35,776 nucleotides of DNA, taken from contig WQVG01000010.1 in NCBI GenBank assembly GCA_009781675.1, positions 1 through 35,776 of the forward strand. The letters are read 5' to 3'. The translations under genes and the position numbers were made by a program. This DNA is from Candidatus Bathycorpusculum acetigenes (GTDB lineage Archaea > Thermoproteota > Bathyarchaeia > Bathyarchaeales > Bathycorpusculaceae). Under the pieces are notes generated by a model. It was not told the DNA's origin. It searched no databases and saw nothing but the letters and a program-made list of their open reading frames with translations. Positions 8,001-16,289 of this stretch are shown here, in pieces. Every line of letters begins with the position of its first letter. The stretch's first letter is position 1.

Positions 8001-9428
8001 ATGAGAAAACATGTAAAAACTAAAGCACATATTCTATCATTTGTACTAATAGTGTTTTTAATTCCAGCGGTCAGCTTAACTTATATGGATGTTGCCCAAG
8101 CAACAGATGATTGGAAGCTTGAGTTGACATTTCAGGTTAACAATGGCACAGCATTAAATGGTACACAACTGGTTTTTGCACCGTTTGATCTCATTACACT
8201 TAAAGCCGAATTAACCAACACAGATACGGCTGTTTTGGAGTCTATAGTAGTCTTTAGTATAAAAGGGCCAACCTCGGCGGCGAATTCTACAGAGATTGTG
8301 CGTAGTGAAGCCACAGACAAAAACAATTCGGCTAGTATAGATTTTCGTATTCCCATTGAAAGTACAGAGAATATTATAGGTACGTGGCAGGTTTACGTTA
8401 ACGCTAAGACAGTAAACAAAGTTTGGACTCAGAATGCAACTTTTCAGGTTAGCTGGCCAATACAAAGGTTAGCAATTGATTTTGTGGATGCCCAAGGACA
8501 CAGTCAAAACAACTTTAACGCTGGCGATAGCGCTACTGCGTTAATTAGCTATGAGAGTAGCCAAGTGCAACCTCAAAACATCAGTCTAAACATCAAAGAT
8601 TCCGCCGGTAATTCCATAACCCAACAAATCCGTCAAGTCACCGCGAACACAACAACTAACAACAAAATCGCCCTTGAATTTACAATTCCCAAAAGTGCAG
8701 CCAACGGCTCAGCCCAAGCAGATCTAAACATCTACTCAGGAAATTATCAAAACAGAAACATTCCAGCAACCGAAAACAAAACTGTCTATCTCACCATAGG
8801 CACCACCACAGAAACCCAACCCCCCACCCCAACCCCCCCACCAACCGCGCCTACCCCAACCCCAGAACCCCTCATAGATGACCTTATGAGCTGGTTACCC
8901 TGGCTGGCGGCAATAACTGGTCTAATCACATTTTGTGCACTGTTTATCTTTCTTAAAAGAAAACCCAACCAAACAAAAGACCAGCCCACCCCCCCAACCA
9001 ATTCAACCATCAACCCAACCATACCCCCCAACCAACCACCACCAACCATAGCGTTCTCAGAGGAAAACATCAAATCATCACTAATACAGATGCAGACTAT
9101 TCTAAACCAGAGGGCACAACCAGATCTGGCCACTCAAGATACAACAACACTAACACAGCTAAATAATATTGCACTCACAACCAAAAAAATCCAAGAACTC
9201 CAAACCGCCCTCAAAATAGAACAACAACACCTAAACAAAAACATAAACGAACTAAACCAAACCATCGAAAAACAAGAAAACATCATCAAAAACTACTACG
9301 ACACACTACGAAACGAAATCAAAAAAGCCCAACAAATAATCACCCAAGACAACCCACCAACAACACCACCAACTACAGAACAAAAAATAGAAAGGGAAAA
9401 CCAAACGCCGCCCAACACACCTTTTTAA
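8001..9428 (+). CDS. Membrane-anchored Ig-like protein with Pro-rich linkers and coiled-coil tail
   Basis: The 475-aa product has a signal peptide (about residues 1-35), an extracellular beta-rich region (about 38-268, two Ig-like halves), a Pro/Thr-rich linker (272-290) and one membrane helix (297-318). A second Pro-rich stretch (320-355) and a long Gln/Asn/Lys-rich coiled coil (about 385-445) follow, predicted cytoplasmic. It starts 1 nt after the pstA stop, so it is probably part of the pst operon. I do not recognise the family. It could sense or organise the transporter complex, but that is a guess from position. The second half of the gene is very C- and A-rich on the coding strand, with almost no T. 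Confidence 0.75.
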   Translation: MRKHVKTKAHILSFVLIVFLIPAVSLTYMDVAQATDDWKLELTFQVNNGTALNGTQLVFAPFDLITLKAELTNTDTAVLESIVVFSIKGPTSAANSTEIVRSEATDKNNSASIDFRIPIESTENIIGTWQVYVNAKTVNKVWTQNATFQVSWPIQRLAIDFVDAQGHSQNNFNAGDSATALISYESSQVQPQNISLNIKDSAGNSITQQIRQVTANTTTNNKIALEFTIPKSAANGSAQADLNIYSGNYQNRNIPATENKTVYLTIGTTTETQPPTPTPPPTAPTPTPEPLIDDLMSWLPWLAAITGLITFCALFIFLKRKPNQTKDQPTPPTNSTINPTIPPNQPPPTIAFSEENIKSSLIQMQTILNQRAQPDLATQDTTTLTQLNNIALTTKKIQELQTALKIEQQHLNKNINELNQTIEKQENIIKNYYDTLRNEIKKAQQIITQDNPPTTPPTTEQKIERENQTPPNTPF

Positions 9429-9526
9429 GAAATTTTCTTTTTCTGCTTTCTATATAGTTATTACATTCTACACACAGATCTTTTAACTTATCCGCTGAGG
9501 CAGGTTAACAAGGAGAGGTGAGAGCG

Positions 9527-9619
9527 ATGCAACAAAAACAAGCACAAACTAATTTTGAGTTGCCTCGTTCACACTTATTAAAGCACAACACAGGAGCAAG
9601 TGAAAAATTTGAAGGTTAA
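9527..9619 (+). CDS. Small ORF, 30 aa, upstream of and overlapping a zinc-ribbon gene
   Basis: The ATG at 9527 follows a purine-rich ribosome site (GGAG and GGTGA within 9512-9521) and gives a 30-residue hydrophilic peptide with no recognised domain. It overlaps the start of the zinc-ribbon gene by 20 nt in another frame, so its translation could couple to that gene. The support is the ribosome site and the arrangement only. Confidence 0.4.
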   Translation: MQQKQAQTNFELPRSHLLKHNTGASEKFEG

Positions 9620-9764
9620 ATGTATAGGATGCGAAAAACGATTCGACGTTTATCCGGAAAACTTTTCTGACCACGAAATCATATTCTGCCCCATATGCGG
9701 CCTAGACCACGAAGTTGTCAAAAAAGCAAACCACGCCAGGGTCGAATCCATACAACTCGCATAA
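9600..9764 (+). CDS. Small zinc-ribbon protein, 54 aa
   Basis: Starting at GTG 9600, the product has two CxxC pairs: KCIGCEKRF, then FCPICGLDH about 20 residues later. This is the layout of a one-zinc ribbon. GGAG lies at 9592-9595, 4 nt before the start. Such mini zinc ribbons are common in archaea and often have unknown roles in transcription, translation or as protein adaptors. No partner is evident: the phosphate genes lie upstream and an unassigned 254-aa gene lies downstream. Confidence 0.65.
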   Translation: MKNLKVKCIGCEKRFDVYPENFSDHEIIFCPICGLDHEVVKKANHARVESIQLA

Positions 9765-9893
9765 CCACAGCATCTTCCCTTTTTTAAAACCCCAACCAAG
9801 CAAGTTTCCAATACACCCAACGTCATAAACACAAAGAAAAAATACAACAGAAAGTTTAAATTAGAAAAAATATCAGAAGATTCGGCGAATTAA

Positions 9894-10013
9894 ATGCGTT
9901 ATTCATATTTCGATGGAAAACATTACTGTTTTGCAAGAGCTACATCAAACGCAGAGTACTACACACGCTCAGATGAAGATAAATCAGAATGTTGTGAAAC
10001 AAAAAACTTTTAA
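9894..10013 (+). CDS. Small Cys-containing ORF, 39 aa
   Basis: ATG at 9894 opens a 39-codon frame encoding an aromatic-rich N-terminus (MRYSYFDGKHYCF) and a late Cys-Cys pair. A TATA-like TTTAAATTA at 9855-9863 lies about 31 nt upstream, which would suit a short-leader transcript. There is no clear ribosome site and no known family. Real but uncertain. Confidence 0.35.
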   Translation: MRYSYFDGKHYCFARATSNAEYYTRSDEDKSECCETKNF

Positions 10014-10296
10014 ACCTACACAAAACTCAAAATAAAACTATTAGTCAAATGCAAACAACTCAACTTATGACGCTAATAATTGTGAATAATGCACAATAAG
10101 TTTAGACTGGAATGCCAAGGTTTTAACAGCGTAAGCCACAGAGGCGAGTATAAACTAAAAATATCTAATCTATCTATTACAGGAACCATGTACGCCCTCC
10201 TTCTCTATACCCCAATACGCCGGCTCAATTAGCAAGTAGACTAAGATGCATGTTTGAGAAAGGGCAAGCAAGAAGCGCTTATAAGCCGTCTGTTGA
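10014..10296. other. Intergenic stretch without a supported gene
   Basis: Only very short open frames are seen between the 39-aa ORF and the promoter of the 254-aa gene. There is no tRNA cloverleaf, CRISPR-like repeat or long hairpin. An AT-rich GTATAAAC at about 10149 could be a stray TATA box. Confidence 0.4.
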
Positions 10297-10304
10297 ATAT
10301 AAAT
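10297..10304 (+). promoter_or_regulatory. TATA box for the 254-aa gene
   Basis: ATATAAAT centred about 24 nt upstream of the ATG at 10324 fits the archaeal TATA-to-start distance. No ribosome site lies between, so a leaderless transcript is likely. Confidence 0.5.
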
Positions 10305-10323
10305 AATCACTGGGATTTATCGT

Positions 10324-11088
10324 ATGAAACAGTTTCTTCTAACACCCTCAGCAGGGAAACGTCTAATCGCAAAGGCCCTTGCCATCCATCCATCAGTTCA
10401 GCATGCCCTAAAAAGCGGCACCCTTGTTATAGTTGCAGGAACCACAAATGGCTATTTTGCTGAAGAAATCCTAATCAGTCGTGGTGTTCGAGATTTTTCT
10501 CGGCAGAGGTTTTTCCGGGGCGTAACGATGCCGCCTAATAGAGCCATAACCATAGAAGGGCGTTTACCTGATGAGAGCCAGTTTCCCGGTGATGTAATCA
10601 TCTCGGGTAATGTATGGCAAAGGGGCAAGAGCATTGGAGATGTTGTAAATACGCTTAGAGATGGTGATGTTATCGTTAAAGGTGCCAACGCTGTCGATTT
10701 GGTGCATAAGCAAGCGGCACTTCTAATTGGACATCCTAGAGCGGGAACAGCGGGATTGGCCTTGCCGGCTGTTTTTGGGCAACGGGTAAAACTCATAGTT
10801 GCCGCTGGGCTGGAAAAACGCATATCAGGTGACCTCCAGACGATAGCGTTGAAAATTAATGCCCCTGGTGTGGGAGGTTATCGTTTTTTGCCTCTGCCCG
10901 GGGAGCTATTTACTGAGCTTGAAGCGTTCAAGTTGCTCTGTGGTGCTGAGGCCGAGTTGATTGCCGCAGGGGGAGTTGATGGTGCAGAAGGCGCATGTTG
11001 GATAGCAATATCGGGCTCTGAGAATCAGGAGCACATGGCTGAACAAATCTATACATCCATAGCAAACGAACCGCCCTTCACACTCTAA
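10324..11088 (+). CDS. Conserved-looking protein of unknown function, 254 aa
   Basis: I do not recognise a named family. The protein is globular and soluble, with glycine-rich turns typical of an alpha/beta enzyme: LVIVAGTTNGYFAEE (about 36-50), GVTMPPNRAITIEGRLPDE (about 67-85), DVIVKGANAVDL (about 119-130), LIGHPRAGTAGLALP (about 137-151) and LIVAAGLEKR (about 160-169). KGANA, HPRAGTAG and GLEKR look like ligand-binding loops. There is no signal peptide or membrane helix. The ATG is 20 nt downstream of a TATA box. It ends one base before the convergent 74-aa gene. Confidence 0.75.
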   Translation: MKQFLLTPSAGKRLIAKALAIHPSVQHALKSGTLVIVAGTTNGYFAEEILISRGVRDFSRQRFFRGVTMPPNRAITIEGRLPDESQFPGDVIISGNVWQRGKSIGDVVNTLRDGDVIVKGANAVDLVHKQAALLIGHPRAGTAGLALPAVFGQRVKLIVAAGLEKRISGDLQTIALKINAPGVGGYRFLPLPGELFTELEAFKLLCGAEAELIAAGGVDGAEGACWIAISGSENQEHMAEQIYTSIANEPPFTL

Positions 11089-11313
11089 TTATGGGGTTAT
11101 TTCTTGTCCTGGGTGCACTATACCTGCAACAGATGCATCGGTTTGTTTATGTCTAAATCCGTTTTTTGAACCCGAACGCAGAGCACTCACACTTTGAGAA
11201 ACAGCATTAACCATGGTGTCGGTGTTTTCTTTAATCAGCTCCATGGCCGCTTGATTGACTTCCAATTCAACAGTCAGTCTTAGTTTTCCAGGTCCATTTT
11301 TATTTGCTTCCAT
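11089..11313 (-). CDS. Small protein of unknown function, 74 aa
   Basis: A strong ribosome site (GGAGGTGG, about 10 nt upstream of the ATG at 11313) makes this small frame credible. The N-terminal half (LRLTVELEVNQAAMELIKEN) looks like a beta strand followed by an amphipathic helix. The C-terminal third is polar and probably disordered. It is convergent with the 254-aa gene, the two coding regions directly abutting. A TTTAAGATA near 11371-11379 may be its TATA box. Confidence 0.6.
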   Translation of the reverse strand: MEANKNGPGKLRLTVELEVNQAAMELIKENTDTMVNAVSQSVSALRSGSKNGFRHKQTDASVAGIVHPGQEITP

Positions 11314-11530
11314 AAATAATCCACCTCCACAAAATCGTGCTGTCGGCTACTTTATGGGTTAACGATTAGGTATCTTAAACCTGAGTGGCTGCACCAATAC
11401 AGCAACAACAAAAAGCGATTAGACTGGACAGCTCCACACCAGGGCTTATTCCGGCCGAATTTCGAACCAGAGACACCTTGAACCATGCTCACTTTTTATA
11501 AAACGCTTAGATACGCCAGTAAAGGAAGAG

Positions 11531-12355
11531 TTAGGGCTTTGCCCAGTATTGGGCAAGAGCGTCGAGTGCGCTGTCAAAGAGGTAGTCAGTGGGGACTACA
11601 TTGACGTTTATGTTAAGCTCTTTTAGGGCTTGTGCGGTTGTGGGTCCGATGGCAACGGTTGTTACTTTTTCTGTGAGAGTTTGCTGTAATTGTTGCATGG
11701 ATGCTTTTTCGGTGAGCATTTTGAAGATGTTTTTGGCGCTCAATCCACTGCCAAACAGTATGGCGTTTATATGTCCTTCTGTGAGGTCTTGGTAGAATTT
11801 GGTTTTGAGGGCTTCATCTATGGGTAGGCCTGATTCATAGACATAAATTTCTTCGACATCAGCACCCATTTGTTGGAGGGTCTCAGTTAGGGTGGGGGAG
11901 GCGTTGCTGGTGCGGGGGATACGAAATGTTTTGTTTTTGAGGTTGGTGCTTGAGAGGGCTTCAAGTAGGCCGTCGCTGCTGTATTTTTGTGGAATCATGT
12001 CCACACGGACGCCTTTTTCTTTTAGGGCTTCGGCAGTTTTGGGGCCGACTGCAATGATGCAGGAGTTTTTTAGGCCTTCATAGAGTTGGGGGGTTTGTTT
12101 GAGTTCTTCTGTGGCACTAAAGAGGTGCTTGACGCCGTTTGTGCTCATCAATGCGACATAATCTATGGTGTTTTTTTGGAGTTCAGTTATGAATTTTTTG
12201 AGGGGTTGGGGGTTGTTTAGGGGTTTTATTTCTATGGCTGGGATGTAGTAGGGGATTCCGCCTTTTGCTTTGATGAGTTCGCCTGCTTCTTGGGCTTGGC
12301 CGATGGGGCGGGTTATGGCGATGGTGCGGCCTTTTAGAGGGGTTTTTTGAACCAT
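11531..12355 (-). CDS. hemD: Uroporphyrinogen-III synthase
   Basis: The 274-aa product fits HemD, which closes and inverts ring D of hydroxymethylbilane to give uroporphyrinogen III. The family is poorly conserved, but the two-lobed pattern is visible: KGRTIAITRPIGQAQEAGELI at the N-terminus, DYVALMSTNGVKHLF near 95-110, AVGPKTAEAL, a YESGLP segment, NAILFGSGLSAKNIF and AIGPTTAQAL near the end. It is the last gene of the leftward heme-precursor operon, overlapping the cobA stop by 22 nt and sitting three genes after hemL and hemC, which supports the assignment. Confidence 0.9.
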   Translation of the reverse strand: MVQKTPLKGRTIAITRPIGQAQEAGELIKAKGGIPYYIPAIEIKPLNNPQPLKKFITELQKNTIDYVALMSTNGVKHLFSATEELKQTPQLYEGLKNSCIIAVGPKTAEALKEKGVRVDMIPQKYSSDGLLEALSSTNLKNKTFRIPRTSNASPTLTETLQQMGADVEEIYVYESGLPIDEALKTKFYQDLTEGHINAILFGSGLSAKNIFKMLTEKASMQQLQQTLTEKVTTVAIGPTTAQALKELNINVNVVPTDYLFDSALDALAQYWAKP

Positions 12356-13089
12356 GTTAGTTTCCTGCCTAATTTTGCGACGTCTCCGATGATGATAACG
12401 GCTGGGGGTTTTATGTTTCTAGTTTGGGCCTCTTTTATGATAGTATCTAGGGTGGCTATGAGGGTGCGTTGTTGGGGGAGGGTGCCTGATTCAATCATGG
12501 CTATGGGTTTTTGTGGGTCTATGCCGCCATCGAGGAGTTTTTTAACGATACCTTGGAGGGATTCGACGCCCATGAGAATGACCATGGTGTCGACTGCGCT
12601 GGCGATTTTTATCCAGTCTATGGGTTTGTCGGCGTCTCCTGCGCGGTGGCCAGTTATGATAGCAACAGAGGCGGCGTAGTCTCGGTGTGTGAGGGGTATG
12701 CCTGCATAGGCGGGTGCGGCAACTGCGGAGCTAACGCCGGGTACATATTCAAATGTGATGCCTTCTGTGAGTAGGGCTTGGGCTTCTTCGCCGCCTCGGC
12801 CAAAAATGAAGGGGTCGCCGCCTTTGAGGCGCACCACTTGGCTACCTTGTTTGGCTTTCTCTATTATGAGTTCGGTGATTTTGTCTTGGGGTACTTCGTG
12901 GAGTCCGCTACGTTTACCCACAAAAATCCGTTCGGCGTTTGGGGGTGCCATAGCTAGGATTTCTTCGCTGACGCCTAAGCGGTCATAGATAACTACGTCT
13001 GCGGTTTTTATTATTTCAACTGCTTTGATGGTTAGCAGTTGGGGGTCGCCGGGGCCGGCGCCGACTAGAAAGACTCTACCATACGCCAT
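12334..13089 (-). CDS. cobA: Uroporphyrinogen-III C-methyltransferase (SUMT)
   Basis: The enzyme methylates uroporphyrinogen III at C2 and C7 with SAM to give precorrin-2, the branch point to siroheme, heme (alternative route) and cobalamin. At 251 aa it is the stand-alone CobA form, not the CysG fusion. Hallmarks are VFLVGAGPGDPQLLTIKA at the N-terminus, VIYDRLG, VRLKGGDPFIFGRGGEE near residues 82-98, and a VPGVSSA motif. It overlaps hemC upstream and hemD downstream, so it belongs to the same transcript. SirC, encoded in the same operon, uses its product. Confidence 0.95.
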   Translation of the reverse strand: MAYGRVFLVGAGPGDPQLLTIKAVEIIKTADVVIYDRLGVSEEILAMAPPNAERIFVGKRSGLHEVPQDKITELIIEKAKQGSQVVRLKGGDPFIFGRGGEEAQALLTEGITFEYVPGVSSAVAAPAYAGIPLTHRDYAASVAIITGHRAGDADKPIDWIKIASAVDTMVILMGVESLQGIVKKLLDGGIDPQKPIAMIESGTLPQQRTLIATLDTIIKEAQTRNIKPPAVIIIGDVAKLGRKLTWFKKPL

Positions 13090-14014
13090 ATTTTTCTCTC
13101 CATTGTTTCTCGTAGTCTTTTGCGCCCTGCTTGATTAGTTCTTCGCCCACTATTGTGCCTAGTTCTGTGGCTTGGTTGAGGGGGCCTTTTGTTTGGGCGC
13201 TGATTTTTTTTTGGTCATTTAGTGAGAAGATGCTACCCCAAAGGGTGAGCTGGTTTTCTTGGACTTTGGCAACTGCGCCTATGGGGACGCGGCAACCGCC
13301 TTCGAGTTTGAGCACCAAGCTGCGTTCAGCTGTGATTTCGGCTCGGCTGTTTGGGTCGTCGACTGTTTGTAAGAGGGTGATGATTTTTGTGTTGTTTTCT
13401 TTGGCGGTGAGGGCTATAGCGCCTTGGCCGGCTGCGGAGGGGAATTGTTCGAGTGAGAGGGGTTGGTGGGTGATTTGGTTGGTTATGTTTAGGCGTTCTA
13501 GGCCGGCTTGGGCGATGACTATGCCGGCGAGTTCACCGTTGTGGACTTTATTTATGCGGGTATCGATGTTGCCGCGGATGGGTTGTATGTCGAGGTCTGG
13601 TCGGAGGTATTTGATTTGTGCTAAACGGCGTAGACTGCCGGTGCCAACGGTGGCGCCATGGGGCAGGTCTTTGAGGGGGACGTTGTTGTGGGATATGAAT
13701 ACGTCGTTTGGGGAGTCGCGTTTGGGAATGGCGGCTATTACTGTTCCGGTTTGTATCTCCACGATGGGTACGTCTTTTAGGCTATGCACAGCGAAGTCGA
13801 TTTCTCCGCTGACGACTTGTTGGTCGATTTCTCGTTCAAAGATGCCTTTGGCATCGATGCTAAAGAGGGGTTTGCCGTGTTCTTTGTCGCCTATGGTGTG
13901 GATGATTTTGAGTTCAAATTCTATGTTTGGGTTTTTGGTTTTTATCCAGTTTAGGGTGCGGTTGGTTTGGGTTAGGGCTAGTTTGCTGCCTCGGGTGCCG
14001 ACGGTGAGTTTCAT
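13076..14014 (-). CDS. hemC: Porphobilinogen deaminase (hydroxymethylbilane synthase)
   Basis: HemC polymerises four porphobilinogens into hydroxymethylbilane. The 312-aa length is usual. Visible motifs are GTRGSKLALTQT at the start, AVHSLKDVP with the catalytic Asp81, GTGSLRRLAQ, RGNIDTR, and EGGCRVPIGA, in which Cys241 should hold the dipyrromethane cofactor. It overlaps hemL by 4 nt and cobA by 14 nt, which is tight operon packing. Confidence 0.97.
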   Translation of the reverse strand: MKLTVGTRGSKLALTQTNRTLNWIKTKNPNIEFELKIIHTIGDKEHGKPLFSIDAKGIFEREIDQQVVSGEIDFAVHSLKDVPIVEIQTGTVIAAIPKRDSPNDVFISHNNVPLKDLPHGATVGTGSLRRLAQIKYLRPDLDIQPIRGNIDTRINKVHNGELAGIVIAQAGLERLNITNQITHQPLSLEQFPSAAGQGAIALTAKENNTKIITLLQTVDDPNSRAEITAERSLVLKLEGGCRVPIGAVAKVQENQLTLWGSIFSLNDQKKISAQTKGPLNQATELGTIVGEELIKQGAKDYEKQWREKYGVW

Positions 14015-15312
14015 GGGGGGTTCCTCGTTTTAGCGGCTGCTTTGAGGGCGCAGTCAAAGGCGTTTGTGGTGAATTTGAGGTCGGTTTCTGTGTGTGCTTC
14101 GGAGATAAAGCAGGTTTCGTATTGAGAGGGGGGAATGAACACGCCTTGTTTGAGTAGTTCGTGGAAGTAGGCGCTAAACATGGCGGGGTTGCTTTGCTTG
14201 GCGCTGTCATAGTCGGTTATGGTTTGGGGGGTGAAAAAAATTTGATAGAGCGATGCGATACTGTGGATCTGTACAGGTAATTTGTAGTTTGTGGTTTGAT
14301 CGGTGAGGGTTTTTTTGAGTTCGATGGTGTTTTTTTCGAGTTTGGGGTAGAGTTGGTTTTTGTTTTTAGAGAGATAACTAAGAGTTGCCATACCGGCCGT
14401 TGCTGAGATTGGGTTACCGCTAAAGGTTCCTGCTTGGTACACCTTGCCTGCGGGGCTTATGGTTTGCATGATTTCGGTTTTGCCGCCAAAGGCTGCTAAG
14501 GGAAAGCCGCCGCCTAAGACTTTGCCCAGGGTTGCCATATCGGGTTTGACTCCGAAGTATTCTTGGGCACCGCCCAAGGCGAGACGGAAGCCTGTGATGA
14601 TTTCATCAAAGATCAAAACGGTGCCATAGGTTTGGGTTATTTTTCTTAGGCTTTCCAGGTAGCCTGATTTGGGTAGAATTAATCCCACGTTGGCCATCAC
14701 TGGTTCAACTATCACGGCTGCGATGTTTGGGCTCTCAGTTCTAAAGGTGTTCTCTATGGCTTCGAGATTGTTGTAGGGCAACACGAGGGTGTTTTGGATG
14801 GATTCTTGGGGAACACCCAACGAGTTAGGTGCGCCAAAGGTTGCAGCCCCTGAGCCGGCTTTGACTAGCACGTTATCGTGACTACCATGGAAGCATCCGT
14901 CAAATTTGATGATTTTTTTACGGTTGGTGTAGCCTCGGGCGGCTCGGATGGCATGCATGGTGGCTTCGGTGCCGGTGCTTACAAGGCGCATCATTTCCAT
15001 GCAGGGGGAGGCTTGGCTTATGGCTTCGGCGAATTGGACTTCGAGTTCGGTTGGGGCACCATAGAGGGTGCCTCTTGGGAGTTGGGCTTTGATGGCTTCG
15101 AGAATTTCTGGTTGGGCATGTCCTAGAAGTAGCGCACCGTAGGCCATGCAGTAGTCTAGGTATTTTTTGCCGTCGGCATCATAGAGTTTGGAGCCCTGAG
15201 CGCATTCCACAAAGAAGGGGTAGGGTTCAAATGCTCGGACAGGACTGTTTACGCCGCCGGGTAGGGTTTTTTTGGCTCGTTCATAGAGCAACATAGATTT
15301 GGGTTCGGTCAA
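14011..15312 (-). CDS. hemL: Glutamate-1-semialdehyde 2,1-aminomutase
   Basis: This PLP enzyme converts glutamate-1-semialdehyde, made by HemA, into 5-aminolevulinate. The 433-aa length is standard. Motifs are PGGVNSPVRAF near residue 18, FDGCFHGSHDNVLVKAGSG near 137-155, FDEIITGFR at 235-243, and the PLP lysine K264 in LGKVLGGGFP. It overlaps hemB (upstream) and hemC (downstream) by 4 nt each. Its substrate supplier HemA is encoded at the head of the divergent operon. Confidence 0.97.
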   Translation of the reverse strand: MTEPKSMLLYERAKKTLPGGVNSPVRAFEPYPFFVECAQGSKLYDADGKKYLDYCMAYGALLLGHAQPEILEAIKAQLPRGTLYGAPTELEVQFAEAISQASPCMEMMRLVSTGTEATMHAIRAARGYTNRKKIIKFDGCFHGSHDNVLVKAGSGAATFGAPNSLGVPQESIQNTLVLPYNNLEAIENTFRTESPNIAAVIVEPVMANVGLILPKSGYLESLRKITQTYGTVLIFDEIITGFRLALGGAQEYFGVKPDMATLGKVLGGGFPLAAFGGKTEIMQTISPAGKVYQAGTFSGNPISATAGMATLSYLSKNKNQLYPKLEKNTIELKKTLTDQTTNYKLPVQIHSIASLYQIFFTPQTITDYDSAKQSNPAMFSAYFHELLKQGVFIPPSQYETCFISEAHTETDLKFTTNAFDCALKAAAKTRNPP

Positions 15313-16289
15313 GACTGAGTCAACCAGGATTTTACATCTTTAGCATGATAGGTTATGATTAGGTCTGCGCCGGCGCGTTTTAGACTGATTAGGATTTCGC
15401 GGATGATTGTTTGCTCGTCTATCCAGCCGTTTTGTGCGGCGGCTTTGACCATACTGTACTCTCCGCTTACATTGTAGGCAACCACCGGTACATTAAAGCT
15501 GGCTTTGGCTAGGGTGATAATATCTAGGTATGCTAGGGCTGGTTTGATCATGACCATGTCTGCGCCCTCAGCAATGTCGAGTTCAATTTCGCGGAGTGCC
15601 TCTTGGGGGTTACCTGGGTTCATTTGGTAGCTGTGTCGGTTACCAAATTTGGGTGTGGATTCTGCGGCGTCTCGGAATGGACCATAGAAGCCTGAAGCAT
15701 ATTTGGCGGCATAGGCAATAATGGGGATTTGATCGTAGCCTGCTTCGTCGAGAGCTTCTCGGATGGCTGTGATTTGGCCGTCCATCATGGCTGAGGGGGC
15801 GACTATGTCGATGCCTGCTTGGGCATAGCTGACAGCTGTTTTTGCTAAAAGTGCTATGGTGGGGTCGTTTTGGATTTCATTATCTTTGACTATTCCGCAG
15901 TGTCCATGACTCATGTATTCGCAGAGGCAAACATCGCCGATAATAACGAGTTCGTCTCCGCAGGCTTTTTTGAGTAGACGGATGGCTTGTTGGATAATAC
16001 CCTCTGGGGCATAGGCACTTGTGGCTGTCTCATCTTTTTTGGCGGGAATCCCAAACAGAAGCACACCTTTGATGCCTTGTGCCAATGCGGCTTTGGCTTC
16101 TGCTACAACCATCGAGAGCGGTAACCGGCTGTATCCGGGCATCGATTCGATGGGTGTGGGTGTTTTGAGGTTTTCCTCAACAAATATGGGGTAGATTAGA
16201 TGTGCGGGGTTGAGGGTGATTGGGTTGAGCATATCGCGTAGGGCTTGAGTTTTGCGCAGTCTACGCATGCGCACAGTGGGAAAACTCAT
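15309..16289 (-). CDS. hemB: Porphobilinogen synthase (5-aminolevulinate dehydratase)
   Basis: HemB condenses two 5-aminolevulinates to porphobilinogen. The 326-aa protein shows the zinc-type cysteine site (Cys121, Cys123, Cys131 in DVCLCEYMSHGHCG). Both Schiff-base lysines are visible: K196 in AYAAKYASGFYGPFRDA and K249 in MVMIKPALAYLD. It is therefore predicted to be the zinc-dependent form. It overlaps sirC and hemL by 4 nt each. Confidence 0.97.
   Translation of the reverse strand: MSFPTVRMRRLRKTQALRDMLNPITLNPAHLIYPIFVEENLKTPTPIESMPGYSRLPLSMVVAEAKAALAQGIKGVLLFGIPAKKDETATSAYAPEGIIQQAIRLLKKACGDELVIIGDVCLCEYMSHGHCGIVKDNEIQNDPTIALLAKTAVSYAQAGIDIVAPSAMMDGQITAIREALDEAGYDQIPIIAYAAKYASGFYGPFRDAAESTPKFGNRHSYQMNPGNPQEALREIELDIAEGADMVMIKPALAYLDIITLAKASFNVPVVAYNVSGEYSMVKAAAQNGWIDEQTIIREILISLKRAGADLIITYHAKDVKSWLTQS

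Noticed and set aside
11440-11500. tRNA-like T-loop (GGTTCGAAAT on the minus strand)
   Set aside because: The base that should pair with the last stem G is T, no acceptor or anticodon stems can be drawn, and no CCA-like end is found.
13131-14033. 300-codon plus-strand frame opposite hemC
   Set aside because: It is a shadow of the clear hemC gene, with composition skewed to Ser, Arg and Trp and no ribosome site.
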